DNA from: Bradyrhizobium sp. AS23.2
Lineage (GTDB): Bacteria > Pseudomonadota > Alphaproteobacteria > Rhizobiales > Xanthobacteraceae
NCBI RefSeq assembly: GCF_001908185.1
Contig: NZ_LGHM01000028.1
Span: forward strand, 1 to 64,000
Direction of reading: 5' to 3'
DNA: 64,000 nt
Position 1 is the first letter of the stretch; the number at the start of each line of letters is the position of its first letter. Position numbers and translations under genes: made by a program. The notes under the pieces are model-generated. The model was given only the letters and a program-made list of their open reading frames with translations, was not told the origin of the DNA and did not search any database. Positions 43,036 through 51,740 of this stretch are shown here, one piece after another.

Positions 43036-44685
43036 TCATTCCGCCGGCTGAAGAGCGACGGGCATCTGGACTTCCGCCTCGCCGACGCGAACGGTCATCC
43101 AGAGATTGTAGGCCATGATCAGCGAGCCGATCAGGAACAGCGCGCCGCCGGCGGCACGGATGATGTAGAAGGGATGCATCGCCTCGACGGTCTCGATGAA
43201 GGAATATTCGAGGAAGCCGAGCGAGGTGTAGGCACGCCACATCAGGCCCTGGAGGATGCCGGACACCCACATCGCCGAGATGTAGAGAACGATGCCGAGC
43301 GTGGCGATCCAGAAGTGCCAGTTGACGAGCTTGAGGCTGTAGAGGCCCTTCCGATTCCAGGCCCACGGCACCATGCAGTAGAGCGCGCCGAAGGACACGA
43401 ACCCGACCCAGCCGAGCGCGCCGGAATGCACGTGGCCGATGGTCCAGTCGGTGTAGTGGCTGAGCGAGTTGACCACCTTGATCGACATCATCGGGCCTTC
43501 GAAGGTCGACATGCCGTAGAAGGCGACGGAGACGACGAGCATGCGCAGCACGGGGTCAGTGCGCAGCTTGTCCCAGGCGCCCGACAGCGTCATCAGGCCG
43601 TTGATCATGCCGCCCCAGGAGGGCATCCACAGCATGATCGAGAAGGTCATGCCTAGCGTCTGCGTCCAGTCGGGCAGCGCCGTGTAGTGCAGATGGTGCG
43701 GGCCGGCCCAGATGTAGAGGAAGATCAGCGCCCAGAAGTGGATGATCGACAGCCGGTAGGAATAGATCGGCCGCTCGGCGCGCTTCGGGATGAAATAGTA
43801 CATGATGGCAAGGAAGCCGGCGGTCAGGAAGAAGCCGACCGCGTTATGGCCGTACCACCACTGGAACATGGCGTCCTGGATGCCGCCCCAGGCGACGTAG
43901 GACTTCGAGCCGAACACAGAGACGGGCAGCGCCGGGTTGTTGCCGAGATGCAGGACCGCGATCGTCACGATAAAGGCGAGATAGAACCAGTTCGCGACGA
44001 AGATATGCGGTTCCTTGCGCTTGATGATGGTGGCGAGGAAGACGAGGAGGTAAGCGACCCAGACGATGGTCAGCCACAGGTCGGCGTACCATTCCGGCTC
44101 GGCATATTCCTTGGACTGGGTGACGCCGAGCAGATAGCCGGTGCCGGCGACCAGGATGAAGAAGTTGTAGCCGATCACGACGAACCAGGGCGCGAGATCG
44201 CCGGCAAGGCGCACGCGGCACGACTTCTGCACCACATAGAAGGACGAGGCGATCAGCACGTTGCCGCCGAAGGCGAAGATCACCGCGGAGGTGTGCAGCG
44301 GACGCAGGCGGCCGAAGCTGGTCCATTGCAGATCGAGGTTCAGCGCGGGCCAGGCCAGCTGCGAGGCGATGATGAGACCAACGAGGAATCCGGCAATGCC
44401 CCAGAACATCGCCATGAAGGAGGAGAACTTGATCGGGCCCATATTGTAGTTGGGGCGTCCGTTGATCTCCGCCGGCGCCAGCTCCGGCGGGCGATCGAAG
44501 TAGCGGTTGACGATGCAGAACACCGCAGCCAGGCTCGCCAACGCGCTGAGCCCGGCATGGAAGGCGAAGGGCCCGTCGAGCGCCTTGGCCGCGGCGATTA
44601 CGCAGAGGAAGGCGGTGACTGCGAACACGACAGCCAGGCCGCTTTCACCGATGGTCATGGATTTTGAGTTGGAGGGCTGGCTCAT
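43036..44685 (-). CDS. fixN: cbb3 oxidase catalytic subunit FixN/CcoN
   Basis: A 549-residue, about 12-helix haem-copper oxidase subunit holding haem b and the b3-CuB oxygen reduction site. Key regions are [19 protein letters not shown] (haem ligand His), [26 protein letters not shown] (CuB His and the family C cross-linked Tyr helix), [15 protein letters not shown] and [18 protein letters not shown]. This is the high-affinity oxidase used under microaerobic and symbiotic conditions. It is the first gene of fixNOQP and is preceded by a perfect FixK2 box. Confidence 0.97.
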   Translation of the reverse strand: MSQPSNSKSMTIGESGLAVVFAVTAFLCVIAAAKALDGPFAFHAGLSALASLAAVFCIVNRYFDRPPELAPAEINGRPNYNMGPIKFSSFMAMFWGIAGFLVGLIIASQLAWPALNLDLQWTSFGRLRPLHTSAVIFAFGGNVLIASSFYVVQKSCRVRLAGDLAPWFVVIGYNFFILVAGTGYLLGVTQSKEYAEPEWYADLWLTIVWVAYLLVFLATIIKRKEPHIFVANWFYLAFIVTIAVLHLGNNPALPVSVFGSKSYVAWGGIQDAMFQWWYGHNAVGFFLTAGFLAIMYYFIPKRAERPIYSYRLSIIHFWALIFLYIWAGPHHLHYTALPDWTQTLGMTFSIMLWMPSWGGMINGLMTLSGAWDKLRTDPVLRMLVVSVAFYGMSTFEGPMMSIKVVNSLSHYTDWTIGHVHSGALGWVGFVSFGALYCMVPWAWNRKGLYSLKLVNWHFWIATLGIVLYISAMWVSGILQGLMWRAYTSLGFLEYSFIETVEAMHPFYIIRAAGGALFLIGSLIMAYNLWMTVRVGEAEVQMPVALQPAE

Positions 44686-44741
44686 GCGGATTCTCTCTGA
44701 AAGAACACGGGGCCAGAAACCACATTCACCCTCGCGGGGAA

Positions 44742-44755
44742 TTGATTGAAATCAA
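44742..44755. promoter_or_regulatory. FixK2 box (anaerobox) of fixNOQP
   Basis: TTGAT-TGAA-ATCAA is a perfect TTGAT-N4-ATCAA palindrome, 57 bases above the fixN start. FixK2, encoded at 49124-49822, is the expected activator. Confidence 0.9.
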
Positions 44756-44845
44756 GACAGATGGATTTCTGTTAATCCGAGCAAGCCGGCCATGAGACAA
44801 AAAAATCAAATACTTGCGTGGCCCATTGCACTACGCAAATGATCA

Positions 44846-44871
44846 CCACCTCCGTGAAATCACGGAGGTGG
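44846..44871 (-). terminator. Strong hairpin after the CBS-domain gene
   Basis: CCACCTCCGTGA and TCACGGAGGTGG form a perfect 12-bp stem with a two-base loop, 26 bases after the CBS gene stop. A run of seven T on the same strand follows about 40 bases later (44800-44806). Confidence 0.65.
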
Positions 44872-44897
44872 AAATCCCGTCTGCCAGAGATATCCCG

Positions 44898-45323
44898 TCA
44901 GTCGCGCGCGGTCGCCTTGAGCGCCGCGATGACGTCCTCGCGGGCGATGATTCCGACCAGCTTCTGCGCACCGTCGAGCACGATGATGCTCCTGATGCGG
45001 TGCTCGACCATGATCTGGAGCACCCGCGTCAGCCGCGTGTCGGGGCTGACATAGATGAACTCGGGCGTCATGACGTCACGGATCTTGCGGCCCATCAGGT
45101 CGTGATAGCGCGGCAACATCTGGCTTGGCGTGAAGGCGAAGCACTTCAGGATGTCGAATTTGGTGACGATGCCGACGACCTGCCCGTCGTCCTCGACAGG
45201 ATAGCTGTTGAAGTCGTCGCGCTCGAACATCTCGCTGAGCTCGAGCACGTCGTGGTCAGGCTTCACCGTCCTGACGTTGCGCGTCATGTAGCCGTCGACG
45301 GTCTGCTCAAGAAATCTGTACAC
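44898..45323 (-). CDS. CBS-domain pair protein
   Basis: A 141-residue soluble protein of two CBS domains (VDGYMTRNVRTVKPDHDVLEL...PVEDDGQVVGIVTKFDIL; IRDVMTPEFIYVSPDTRLTRVLQIM...VVGIIAREDVIAAL-like). Such pairs bind adenosine nucleotides and act as energy sensors. The GTG start at 45323 has a very strong GAGGAGG site. It lies 38 bases after a universal stress protein gene, likely the same transcript, between the oxidase operon and fixLJ. Confidence 0.88.
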   Translation of the reverse strand: MYRFLEQTVDGYMTRNVRTVKPDHDVLELSEMFERDDFNSYPVEDDGQVVGIVTKFDILKCFAFTPSQMLPRYHDLMGRKIRDVMTPEFIYVSPDTRLTRVLQIMVEHRIRSIIVLDGAQKLVGIIAREDVIAALKATARD

Positions 45324-45361
45324 GGCGCGTCCTCCTCGCTTCGCTTTTTGGCCGGTGGCAG

Positions 45362-46195
45362 TCAGTGCGACAGCAGCACGCAGCGGGCGGATTGAGTGAC
45401 CAGATACTGGGTGACGCCTCCGAGGATCAACTCGCGAAACCTCGAATGCCCATAGGCCCCCGCAACGATCAGGCCGGCCCCGACGTCGCTTGCGATCTTG
45501 TCCAATTGCGCGCCGGCGGTTTCGTTCCGCACGGGCTTCGCGGCGCGCGCAGTCGCGGTCACGCCGTGGCGGGCGAGCCAGGCGGCAACGTCGGAGACAC
45601 CTGCCATCACGGCCGAAGGGTCGTCGTCCCGCTCCGGGATCTCGACGATAGTGACCTCCCTCGCCTTGCGCAGCATCGGCAGCGCGTCCGCCACCGCGCG
45701 CCGCGATTCCGGCGTGTCCTTCCACGCCACCAGCACGCTGCGCAGATCGAGCCAGTTGACCCGGTCGGGGACGACCAGAAGCGGGCGGCCCGTCTGCATC
45801 ACCAGATCCTTGGGGCTTGCGAGCGCAAAAGCGTCGGAGAAGGCCGGGCTGTGCCCGCCGCTGACAACGATATCGGCGCAGCGCGCCTGCGCCAGCACGA
45901 ATCGCGCCGGAAAATCCATGGCGCTGCGCCACTCCGCGCGTCCGCCGAATGCCTTCGTGGCGGCGCGGAATTGCGTCTCCAGATCGCCAAGCCGCCGCTT
46001 GACCGAAGCCTCGCCCTGATCGATCAGCCCCTGGGCCTCGGCGCCATCGGTGAAATAAAGCGGGGGCGCGAACTGTGCCGCGGCGACCCCGACGATGGCC
46101 GCCTCGAACCGTTGGGCGAGTCCGCCTGCGATCTGAAGGCGCGAATCGTTGGGCTGATCGAGCGCCAGGCTGACCATCACGGTCGCATATGACAT
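45362..46195 (-). CDS. Tandem universal stress protein
   Basis: A 277-residue protein with two Usp domains (ATVMVSLALDQPNDSRL...; RSVLVAWKDTPESRRAVADALPML...). The ATP-binding signature in the second half is AGAYGHSRFRELILGGVTQYLV, matching G-x2-G-x9-G(S/T), while the first half has a degenerate version (SGGHSPAFSDAF). The start at 46195 has GGAGAAT. It is probably cotranscribed with the CBS gene and has a degenerate FixK2 box 59 bases upstream, which fits low-oxygen induction of Usp genes. Confidence 0.88.
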   Translation of the reverse strand: MSYATVMVSLALDQPNDSRLQIAGGLAQRFEAAIVGVAAAQFAPPLYFTDGAEAQGLIDQGEASVKRRLGDLETQFRAATKAFGGRAEWRSAMDFPARFVLAQARCADIVVSGGHSPAFSDAFALASPKDLVMQTGRPLLVVPDRVNWLDLRSVLVAWKDTPESRRAVADALPMLRKAREVTIVEIPERDDDPSAVMAGVSDVAAWLARHGVTATARAAKPVRNETAGAQLDKIASDVGAGLIVAGAYGHSRFRELILGGVTQYLVTQSARCVLLSH

Positions 46196-46253
46196 CGGGA
46201 TTCTCCGGGGCAATGAACTGGCGCCAAATCTAGCCTCGCCGACACGGGGCAGG

Positions 46254-46267
46254 ATGAGGTAGATCAA
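46254..46267. promoter_or_regulatory. Degenerate FixK2-like box upstream of the usp-CBS pair
   Basis: The minus strand reads TTGAT-CTAC-CTCAT, eight of ten matches to TTGAT-N4-ATCAA. The distance to the usp start (59 bases) equals that of the fixG box, which is the main reason to take it seriously. Confidence 0.45.
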
Positions 46268-46401
46268 ATCGCCGGGCGGGCTACCGCGGGAAATCCACCA
46301 ATAGAATCAGACATCCGAACTTGCCTCCGGCGGAGCCTTGGGCGAAATTACCGCCACGGTGGCGGCAAATCGGCCGGCCGCGAGAAGATTGGAGCTGCTG
46401 T

Positions 46402-47919
46402 TTGTCGCCGACCCGCGTAACGCATCCGCAAGACGATGGTCGCGGCGAGCACTTCCGGGTCCGGATCGAGGGGTTCGGGGTCGGCACCTGGGATCTCGAC
46501 CTTACGACCCGGGAGCTGGAGTGGTCGGAAACCGCGAGGATGCTGCTCGGCATCGAGCGAGACCGACCGGCGAGCTATGAACTCTTCCTGTCACGCCTGG
46601 AACTCAAGGATCGCGAGCGCGTCGAGGACGCGATCGGGCAGGTCGCGAAGCATGGCGGCGGCTTCGACGTCTCTTTCAGGATTTCCGGCAGCTCCGACCC
46701 GGGCAAATGGATCAGGGCCCGCGCCGGCCTGATCCGCGACGAGTCCGGCGCCGCCCGTCATCTCAGCGGCATCTTGCTCGATATCGACGAGGAGAAGCAG
46801 GTCGAGGAGGCGCTGCGCACGCGCGAGACCCATCTCCGCTCCATCCTCCAGACCATTCCCGATGCCATGATCGTCATCGACGGCCAGGGCATCATGCAGC
46901 TCTTCAGTACGGCCGCGGAGCGCCTGTTCGGCTGGTCGGAGCAGGAGGCGATCGGCCAGAACGTCAGCATCCTGATGCCGGAGCCCGACCGCACCCGCCA
47001 CGACAGCTACATCGCGCGCTATCGCACCACGCACGATCCGCACATCATCGGCATCGGCCGCATCGTGACCGGCAAGCGCCGCGACGGGACCACCTTTCCG
47101 ATGCACCTGTCGATCGGCGAGATGCAGTCGGGCGGCGAGCCCTATTTCACCGGCTTCGTCCGCGACCTCACCGAGCACCAGCAGACCCAGGCGCGGCTTC
47201 AGGAGCTGCAGTCCGAGCTCGTCCACGTCTCGCGCCTGACCGCGATGGGCGAGATGGCCTCCGCGCTCGCCCACGAAATCAACCAACCGCTGGCGGCGAT
47301 CAGCAATTACATGAAGGGATCGCGGCGGCTCCTGGCGGGCAGCGCCGATCCGAACACGCCGAAGATCGAAAGCGCGCTCGATCGCGCGGCGGAGCAGGCC
47401 TTGCGCGCCGGCCAGATCATCCGGCGCTTGCGCGACTTCGTCTCCCGCGGCGAGTCCGAGAAGCGGGTCGAGAGCCTGTCCAAGCTGATCGAGGAGGCCG
47501 GCGCGCTCGGACTTGCCGGCGCGCGCGAGCAGAACGTCCAGCTCCGCTTCAGCCTCGATCCGGACGCCGATCTCGTCCTCGCCGACCGCGTGCAGATCCA
47601 GCAGGTGCTCGTCAATCTGTTCCGCAACGCGCTGGAAGCAATGGCGCAGTCGCCGCGTCGCGAGCTCGTCGTCGCCAACACGCGCGTTGGCGACGACATG
47701 ATCGAGGTGGAGGTGTCCGACACCGGCTCCGGCTTCCAGGACGACGTCATTCCAAATCTGTTTCAAACCTTCTTCACCACCAAGGAATCCGGCATGGGCG
47801 TGGGACTGTCCATCAGTCGCTCGATCATCGAGGCTCACGGCGGCCGCATGTGGGCCGAGAGCAACGCATCGGGCGGGGCGACATTCCGCCTCACCTTGCC
47901 GGCAGCCGACGAGAGCTGA
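46402..47919 (+). CDS. fixL: Oxygen-sensing histidine kinase FixL
   Basis: A 505-residue soluble haem kinase. Two PAS domains (residues ~20-130 and ~140-260) precede the kinase. The haem PAS has proximal His200 (DRTRHDSYIARYR) and Arg220 (HIIGIGRIVTGKRRDGTTF), and the phosphoacceptor is His291 (SALAHEINQPLAAISNYM). The ATPase domain contains LFRNALEAM, DTGSGFQDD and GMGVGLSISRSI. Length and key positions equal those of B. japonicum FixL when the TTG at 46402 (GGAG upstream) is the start. Oxygen leaving the haem turns the kinase on. It is cotranscribed with fixJ (3-base gap). Confidence 0.97.
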   Translation: MSPTRVTHPQDDGRGEHFRVRIEGFGVGTWDLDLTTRELEWSETARMLLGIERDRPASYELFLSRLELKDRERVEDAIGQVAKHGGGFDVSFRISGSSDPGKWIRARAGLIRDESGAARHLSGILLDIDEEKQVEEALRTRETHLRSILQTIPDAMIVIDGQGIMQLFSTAAERLFGWSEQEAIGQNVSILMPEPDRTRHDSYIARYRTTHDPHIIGIGRIVTGKRRDGTTFPMHLSIGEMQSGGEPYFTGFVRDLTEHQQTQARLQELQSELVHVSRLTAMGEMASALAHEINQPLAAISNYMKGSRRLLAGSADPNTPKIESALDRAAEQALRAGQIIRRLRDFVSRGESEKRVESLSKLIEEAGALGLAGAREQNVQLRFSLDPDADLVLADRVQIQQVLVNLFRNALEAMAQSPRRELVVANTRVGDDMIEVEVSDTGSGFQDDVIPNLFQTFFTTKESGMGVGLSISRSIIEAHGGRMWAESNASGGATFRLTLPAADES

Positions 47920-47922
47920 TCC

Positions 47923-48540
47923 ATGACGACCAAGGGACATGTCTACGTCATCGACGACGACGCAGCGATGCGGGACTCGCTGAACTTCCTGCTGGATTCC
48001 TCCGGCTTCGGCGTCACGCTGTTCGATAACGCGCAAGCCTTCCTCAACGCCCTGCCCGATCTCGCCTTTGGCTGCGTCGTCTCCGACGTGCGCATGCCGG
48101 GCCTCGACGGGATCGAGCTTTTGAAGCGCATGAAGGCGCAGCACAGCCCGTTCCCGATCCTGATCATGACCGGTCACGGCGACGTGCCACTCGCGGTCGA
48201 GGCGATGAAGCTGGGCGCGGTCGACTTCCTGGAAAAGCCGTTTGACGACGACCGCCTCACCGGCATGATCGAAACGGCGATCCGCCAGGCCGAGCCGGCC
48301 GCCAAGAGCGAGGCCATCGCGCAGGATGTCGCCGCCCGGGTTGCCTCCTTAAGCCCCAGGGAGCGCCAGGTCATGGAGGGGCTGATCGCGGGCCTGTCCA
48401 ACAAGCTGATCGCCCGCGAATACGACATCAGCCCGCGCACCATCGAGGTCTACCGGGCCAATGTCATGACCAAGATGCAGGCAAACAGCCTGTCGGAGCT
48501 GGTGCGGCTTGCGATGCGCGCCGGCATGCTGAAGGACTGA
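47923..48540 (+). CDS. fixJ: Response regulator FixJ
   Basis: A 205-residue regulator with a receiver domain (phosphorylated Asp55 in VVSDVRMPGLDGIEL, Lys in LEKPF) and a LuxR-type HTH (LSPRERQVMEGLIAGLSNKLIAREYDISPRTIEVYRANVMTKM). Phosphorylated by FixL at low oxygen, it activates fixK2, whose promoter lies 0.5 kb downstream. It has an ATG start three bases after the fixL stop. Confidence 0.97.
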   Translation: MTTKGHVYVIDDDAAMRDSLNFLLDSSGFGVTLFDNAQAFLNALPDLAFGCVVSDVRMPGLDGIELLKRMKAQHSPFPILIMTGHGDVPLAVEAMKLGAVDFLEKPFDDDRLTGMIETAIRQAEPAAKSEAIAQDVAARVASLSPRERQVMEGLIAGLSNKLIAREYDISPRTIEVYRANVMTKMQANSLSELVRLAMRAGMLKD

Positions 48541-48634
48541 GGCAAGTCGGATTGAGGCAAGTCAAGATCGCCCCTTTTCGGCTGTGCTAGCCAGCTGCAT
48601 GATCGAGATTGGCTCGCACCCCCGGCGACTCCCA

Positions 48635-49015
48635 ATGGCGCCATCGGCAAAGCCCACCGTCTACGTGGTCGATGACGATGCCGCCGTGCTGGGCTCCCTG
48701 CAATTCCTGCTGGAAACCGACGGCTTCGCCGTGCGGACTTTCAGGAATGCGACGGCCCTGCTCAATGCCAGCGGAACGCCGGGCGCGGACTGCTATGTGA
48801 TCGACTACAAGATGCCCGACATCAACGGCATCGAGCTGGCCGGCCGGCTGCGGCAGTCCGACGAGGGCACGCCCGTGATCCTGATCACCGGCTATCCGGA
48901 CGGGAATATCTCGGCCCGGGCCGCGGCCGCGGGCGTCAAAGACGTGATTTTGAAGCCGCTTCTCGACGAGAACCTGGTCAAACGCATCCGCCACGCCATC
49001 CAGGACCGGCGCTGA
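48635..49015 (+). CDS. Stand-alone receiver protein between fixJ and fixK2
   Basis: A 126-residue CheY-like receiver without an output domain. Acidic pocket residues lie in VYVVDDDAAVLGSL, the phosphorylated Asp in CYVIDYKMPDINGIEL, and the Lys in DVILKPLLDENL. A receiver-only gene sits at the same place in B. japonicum. It could be a phosphate sink or an additional FixL partner. The start is uncertain (ATG 48635, or ATG 48599/GTG 48584 upstream); none has a strong ribosome binding site. Confidence 0.88.
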   Translation: MAPSAKPTVYVVDDDAAVLGSLQFLLETDGFAVRTFRNATALLNASGTPGADCYVIDYKMPDINGIELAGRLRQSDEGTPVILITGYPDGNISARAAAAGVKDVILKPLLDENLVKRIRHAIQDRR

Positions 49016-49020
49016 AATTG

Positions 49021-49042
49021 ACCTACGGGGTTCTACGTAGGT
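49021..49042. promoter_or_regulatory. Inverted repeat in the fixK2 promoter, candidate FixJ site
   Basis: ACCTACG and CGTAGGT flank an eight-base spacer, 82 bases above the fixK2 start and only five bases after the receiver gene. FixJ is the expected activator of fixK2; assigning this palindrome to FixJ is inference from position. Confidence 0.45.
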
Positions 49043-49123
49043 AGACCTCCTTAAGATATCGCGCGAATTTTCGAAGCACCCGATACCGCGTACCAAAGCG
49101 TCATCACAACGGAGATGGCGCAG

Positions 49124-49822
49124 ATGCTGACCCAGACGCTCAACACCCAGGCGATCAACACCCAAGTCGGTGGCAAGATTGCCCCTGGCCACCCCGTTTC
49201 CGACCAGTTCGGCGCCATCACCGGCCATGCCGGCCTCATCGCCACGGAGTTCTCCTACCGCAAGGACGAGGAAATCTACGGCGAGGACGAGCCGGCCGAG
49301 TATGTTTACCAGGTCGTTACCGGCGCGGTGCGCAGCTACAAGCTTCTCTCCGACGGCCGCCGCCAGATCGGCGCCTTCCATCTTCCCGGCGACGTGTTCG
49401 GCCTCGAATCCGGCCCGACCCACCGCCTCGCCGCTGAAGCCATCATCGACACCACCGTGCGCCTCGTGAAGCGCGCGAGCTTGGAGAAGGCCGCCGGCAC
49501 CGACGTGCAGGTCGCCCGCAAGCTCTGGGCCATGACCGCTTCCGAGCTGCGCCATGCCGAGGACCACATGCTGCTGCTGGGCCGCAAGACCGCGATGGAG
49601 CGTGTTGCAACCTTTCTTCTGGAAATGGACCGCCGTCTCGCCGTCGCCGGCATGATGGCGCTGCCGATGTGCCGCCGTGACATCGGCGACTATCTCGGCC
49701 TCACCCTCGAGACCGTGTCGCGCGCGCTGTCGCAGCTTCATGCCCAGGGCATTCTCGGCTTCTCCGGTGCCCGCCAGATCGTGCTGCGCAACCGCCAGCG
49801 CCTGCACAATCTCGACGCCTGA
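49124..49822 (+). CDS. fixK2: CRP/FNR-family regulator FixK2
   Basis: A 232-residue activator with a cyclic-nucleotide-type beta-roll (EFSYRKDEEIYGEDEPAEYVYQVVTGAVR) lacking FNR's iron-sulfur cysteines, a dimer helix, and a C-terminal HTH (CRRDIGDYLGLTLETVSRALSQLHAQGIL). Cys183 (LPMCRRDI) matches the redox-sensitive Cys183 of B. japonicum FixK2. The start at ATG 49124 has GGAG at nine bases and reproduces the known length. It drives the TTGAT-N4-ATCAA promoters in this window. Confidence 0.96.
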   Translation: MLTQTLNTQAINTQVGGKIAPGHPVSDQFGAITGHAGLIATEFSYRKDEEIYGEDEPAEYVYQVVTGAVRSYKLLSDGRRQIGAFHLPGDVFGLESGPTHRLAAEAIIDTTVRLVKRASLEKAAGTDVQVARKLWAMTASELRHAEDHMLLLGRKTAMERVATFLLEMDRRLAVAGMMALPMCRRDIGDYLGLTLETVSRALSQLHAQGILGFSGARQIVLRNRQRLHNLDA

Positions 49823-49842
49823 TTTCTTCCTCCCCACCCACT

Positions 49843-49879
49843 TGGCCGGCTGGCTTCGTTCAGCCGGCCATTTCTTTTG
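49843..49879 (+). terminator. Terminator of fixK2
   Basis: TGGCCGGCTG and CAGCCGGCCA form a perfect 10-bp stem, 20 bases after the fixK2 stop, followed by TTTCTTTTG. The hairpin overlaps the last codons of the convergent MFS gene. Confidence 0.8.
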
Positions 49880-51173
49880 TTGCGATCATTCCCGTGCGCC
49901 GGGTCTCCGGCATCACGAGGAGGATCAGCAGGAGCCCGGTCGCGGCGACGCCGGACAGGCCGACGAACGCGGTGGCATTGCCGAACTTGTCGCTGACATA
50001 GCCACCAAGCGCGGTGCTGAGCGATGCGCCGATGCCGGTCGCGGTGCCGACAATGCCCTGCGCGAGATTGAAGTGGCCGCTGCCGAAGGCGACGTCGGCG
50101 ACGATCAGCGGAATCATCACCGCAAACACCGCGGCGGTGAGGCCGTCAAACACCTGCACCATCACCAGCACATAGGGATCGCGTACGGTCGCGAACAGCA
50201 GGCCGCGAATCGTCAGCGCGCCGAACCCGATCAGAAGCAGCGGCCGCCGGCCCCAGATTTGCGCCCTGCGGCCGACTGTCGGTGACAGCAGCGCCACGAT
50301 CGCCTGCGGGACGATGATGCAGGCGGCAACGAGCACCGTCGCCCACTGGCTCGACCGCGCCGTCACCGCGCTCGCCATCAGCGGCATCATCGAAGCGTTC
50401 GCCAGTTGCAACAGCAGCACGCTGAGCGCGAAGACAATGAGCGGCCGCTGCCTGATCAGGTGCCAGATATTGGTGTCGCCGGGAACCGGCGCCTCTCGCG
50501 GCATCTCGCCGTGACAGCGCGCGATGTCGACTTCCTCCTCGCGGATGCGCGACAGCGCGATCAGGGTCGGGATCGCGAGCAGGAAGGTAACGAGGAACAC
50601 CGAACGGCTCGACAGGAGATAGCCGGCCGTTCCCATCACCGCCGCCGCGACGCCGTTGCCGAGCGAGGCGAAGCGGGCGTTGCGGCCGAGCCGCTCGCCG
50701 ATCTTGAACGGACCGACGAGACCGAGGCTGATCGCCGCGATCGCCGGTCCCAGCACGCAGCTCGCCGCGGCATGCAAGGTGGCGGCGGTGACCACGACGG
50801 GGAAGATCGGCATCGCGGCATAGGCCAGCGCACAGCAGCCGATGGTCACGATCGCAAGCGCGGCCACCAGCCGCTCCGATTTTGCGGCATCGATGATGGC
50901 ACCGCCCGGCATCTGCCCGATCAGGGCGACGATGCCGCCGATCGACAGCACGAGGCCGATCTCGACCTGGGTCCATTTCTGCGTCGTCAGATAGACGGCG
51001 ATGAAGGGACCGAACCCGGTCTGCACGTCGGCGAGGAAGAAGATGAACCAGTCGAGGCCGCGCAGGCTCTGGCGCGACGGCGCCGGAATGCCCACAGCTG
51101 ATCGCACGGCAACGTCGTCCTGTTCAACGCGACCACCGCGATCTGCATGGTTCGGCTTCCTCGACAACAGCAC
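49860..51173 (-). CDS. MFS permease
   Basis: A ~437-residue transporter with about 12 membrane segments and an MFS motif between helices 2 and 3 (GQMPGGAIIDAAKSERLVA). Its two halves are similar (helix 7 begins PLIVFALSVLLLQLANASMMPLM). Substrate is not evident; the general look is that of Bradyrhizobium drug-resistance-type permeases. It is convergent with fixK2. The start could be ATG 51173 or one of the later in-frame GTG codons, since the first ~35 residues are hydrophilic. Confidence 0.8.
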   Translation of the reverse strand: MLLSRKPNHADRGGRVEQDDVAVRSAVGIPAPSRQSLRGLDWFIFFLADVQTGFGPFIAVYLTTQKWTQVEIGLVLSIGGIVALIGQMPGGAIIDAAKSERLVAALAIVTIGCCALAYAAMPIFPVVVTAATLHAAASCVLGPAIAAISLGLVGPFKIGERLGRNARFASLGNGVAAAVMGTAGYLLSSRSVFLVTFLLAIPTLIALSRIREEEVDIARCHGEMPREAPVPGDTNIWHLIRQRPLIVFALSVLLLQLANASMMPLMASAVTARSSQWATVLVAACIIVPQAIVALLSPTVGRRAQIWGRRPLLLIGFGALTIRGLLFATVRDPYVLVMVQVFDGLTAAVFAVMIPLIVADVAFGSGHFNLAQGIVGTATGIGASLSTALGGYVSDKFGNATAFVGLSGVAATGLLLILLVMPETRRTGMIATKEMAG

Positions 51174-51196
51174 CGGCGGTCAGCCCTCCCCGTACC

Positions 51197-51718
51197 TCAC
51201 TGGATCGCTTGGAGCGGCTGAAGGCTGCCGGACGCGCCGAGCACGACCATCGGCGTGTCTTCCTTGTATTCCGGCGCGGCCGCGACTTGCGCCTTGGTCA
51301 ATTCCAACGTGATGCTGTCCTTCTTGTTGGTGATCTTGCCGAAGCGCAGGGCGTTCCAGTCCACCACGATCTTGCGGCTGCCGACGCCGAGGAAGCCGCC
51401 GAAATCGATCACGGCCGCACGCACACGGCCGGTTCGGTCGACGATGATGTCGACGGTGCGGCCCATGTCCTCGTCCGCGGCGCTGCGCACGTCGCGGCCG
51501 AGCACGCCATGGGCATCGTTCGCGCCGATGATGGTGACTGACGGCGGCGGCGCGGCGTCCTTCGGCGTGACGGGCACGGTCGAGGCCGGCGGCTGTGCCG
51601 TCGCCGGCGCGTTAGCTTCACTGGGAGCCGCGGGCTGCTCCTCCGCGGCACGTGATACGGCGACCGTCAATCCCGCGACGATCGACGCGCTCAGGACCAA
51701 CCATCTGGCGGTACGCAT
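51197..51718 (-). CDS. Exported PRC-barrel domain protein
   Basis: A 173-residue protein with an N-terminal signal/anchor (WLVLSASIVAGLTVAVSRAA), an Ala/Pro-rich linker and a PRC-barrel-like domain (NDAHGVLGRDVRSAADEDMGRTVDIIVDRTGRVRAAVIDFGGFLGVG...KIVVDWNALRF). Such proteins are common in Bradyrhizobium envelopes, of unknown function. It lies 22 bases after the glucosidase gene, so it is probably cotranscribed. Confidence 0.78.
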   Translation of the reverse strand: MRTARWLVLSASIVAGLTVAVSRAAEEQPAAPSEANAPATAQPPASTVPVTPKDAAPPPSVTIIGANDAHGVLGRDVRSAADEDMGRTVDIIVDRTGRVRAAVIDFGGFLGVGSRKIVVDWNALRFGKITNKKDSITLELTKAQVAAAPEYKEDTPMVVLGASGSLQPLQAIQ

Positions 51719-51740
51719 GCACCCTCCTCGTGGCGCGCCG

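Noticed and set aside
46591..48177. A 528-codon minus-strand open frame opposite fixLJ
   Set aside because: FixL and FixJ on the other strand are certain, and the antisense product has no domain and a biased composition.
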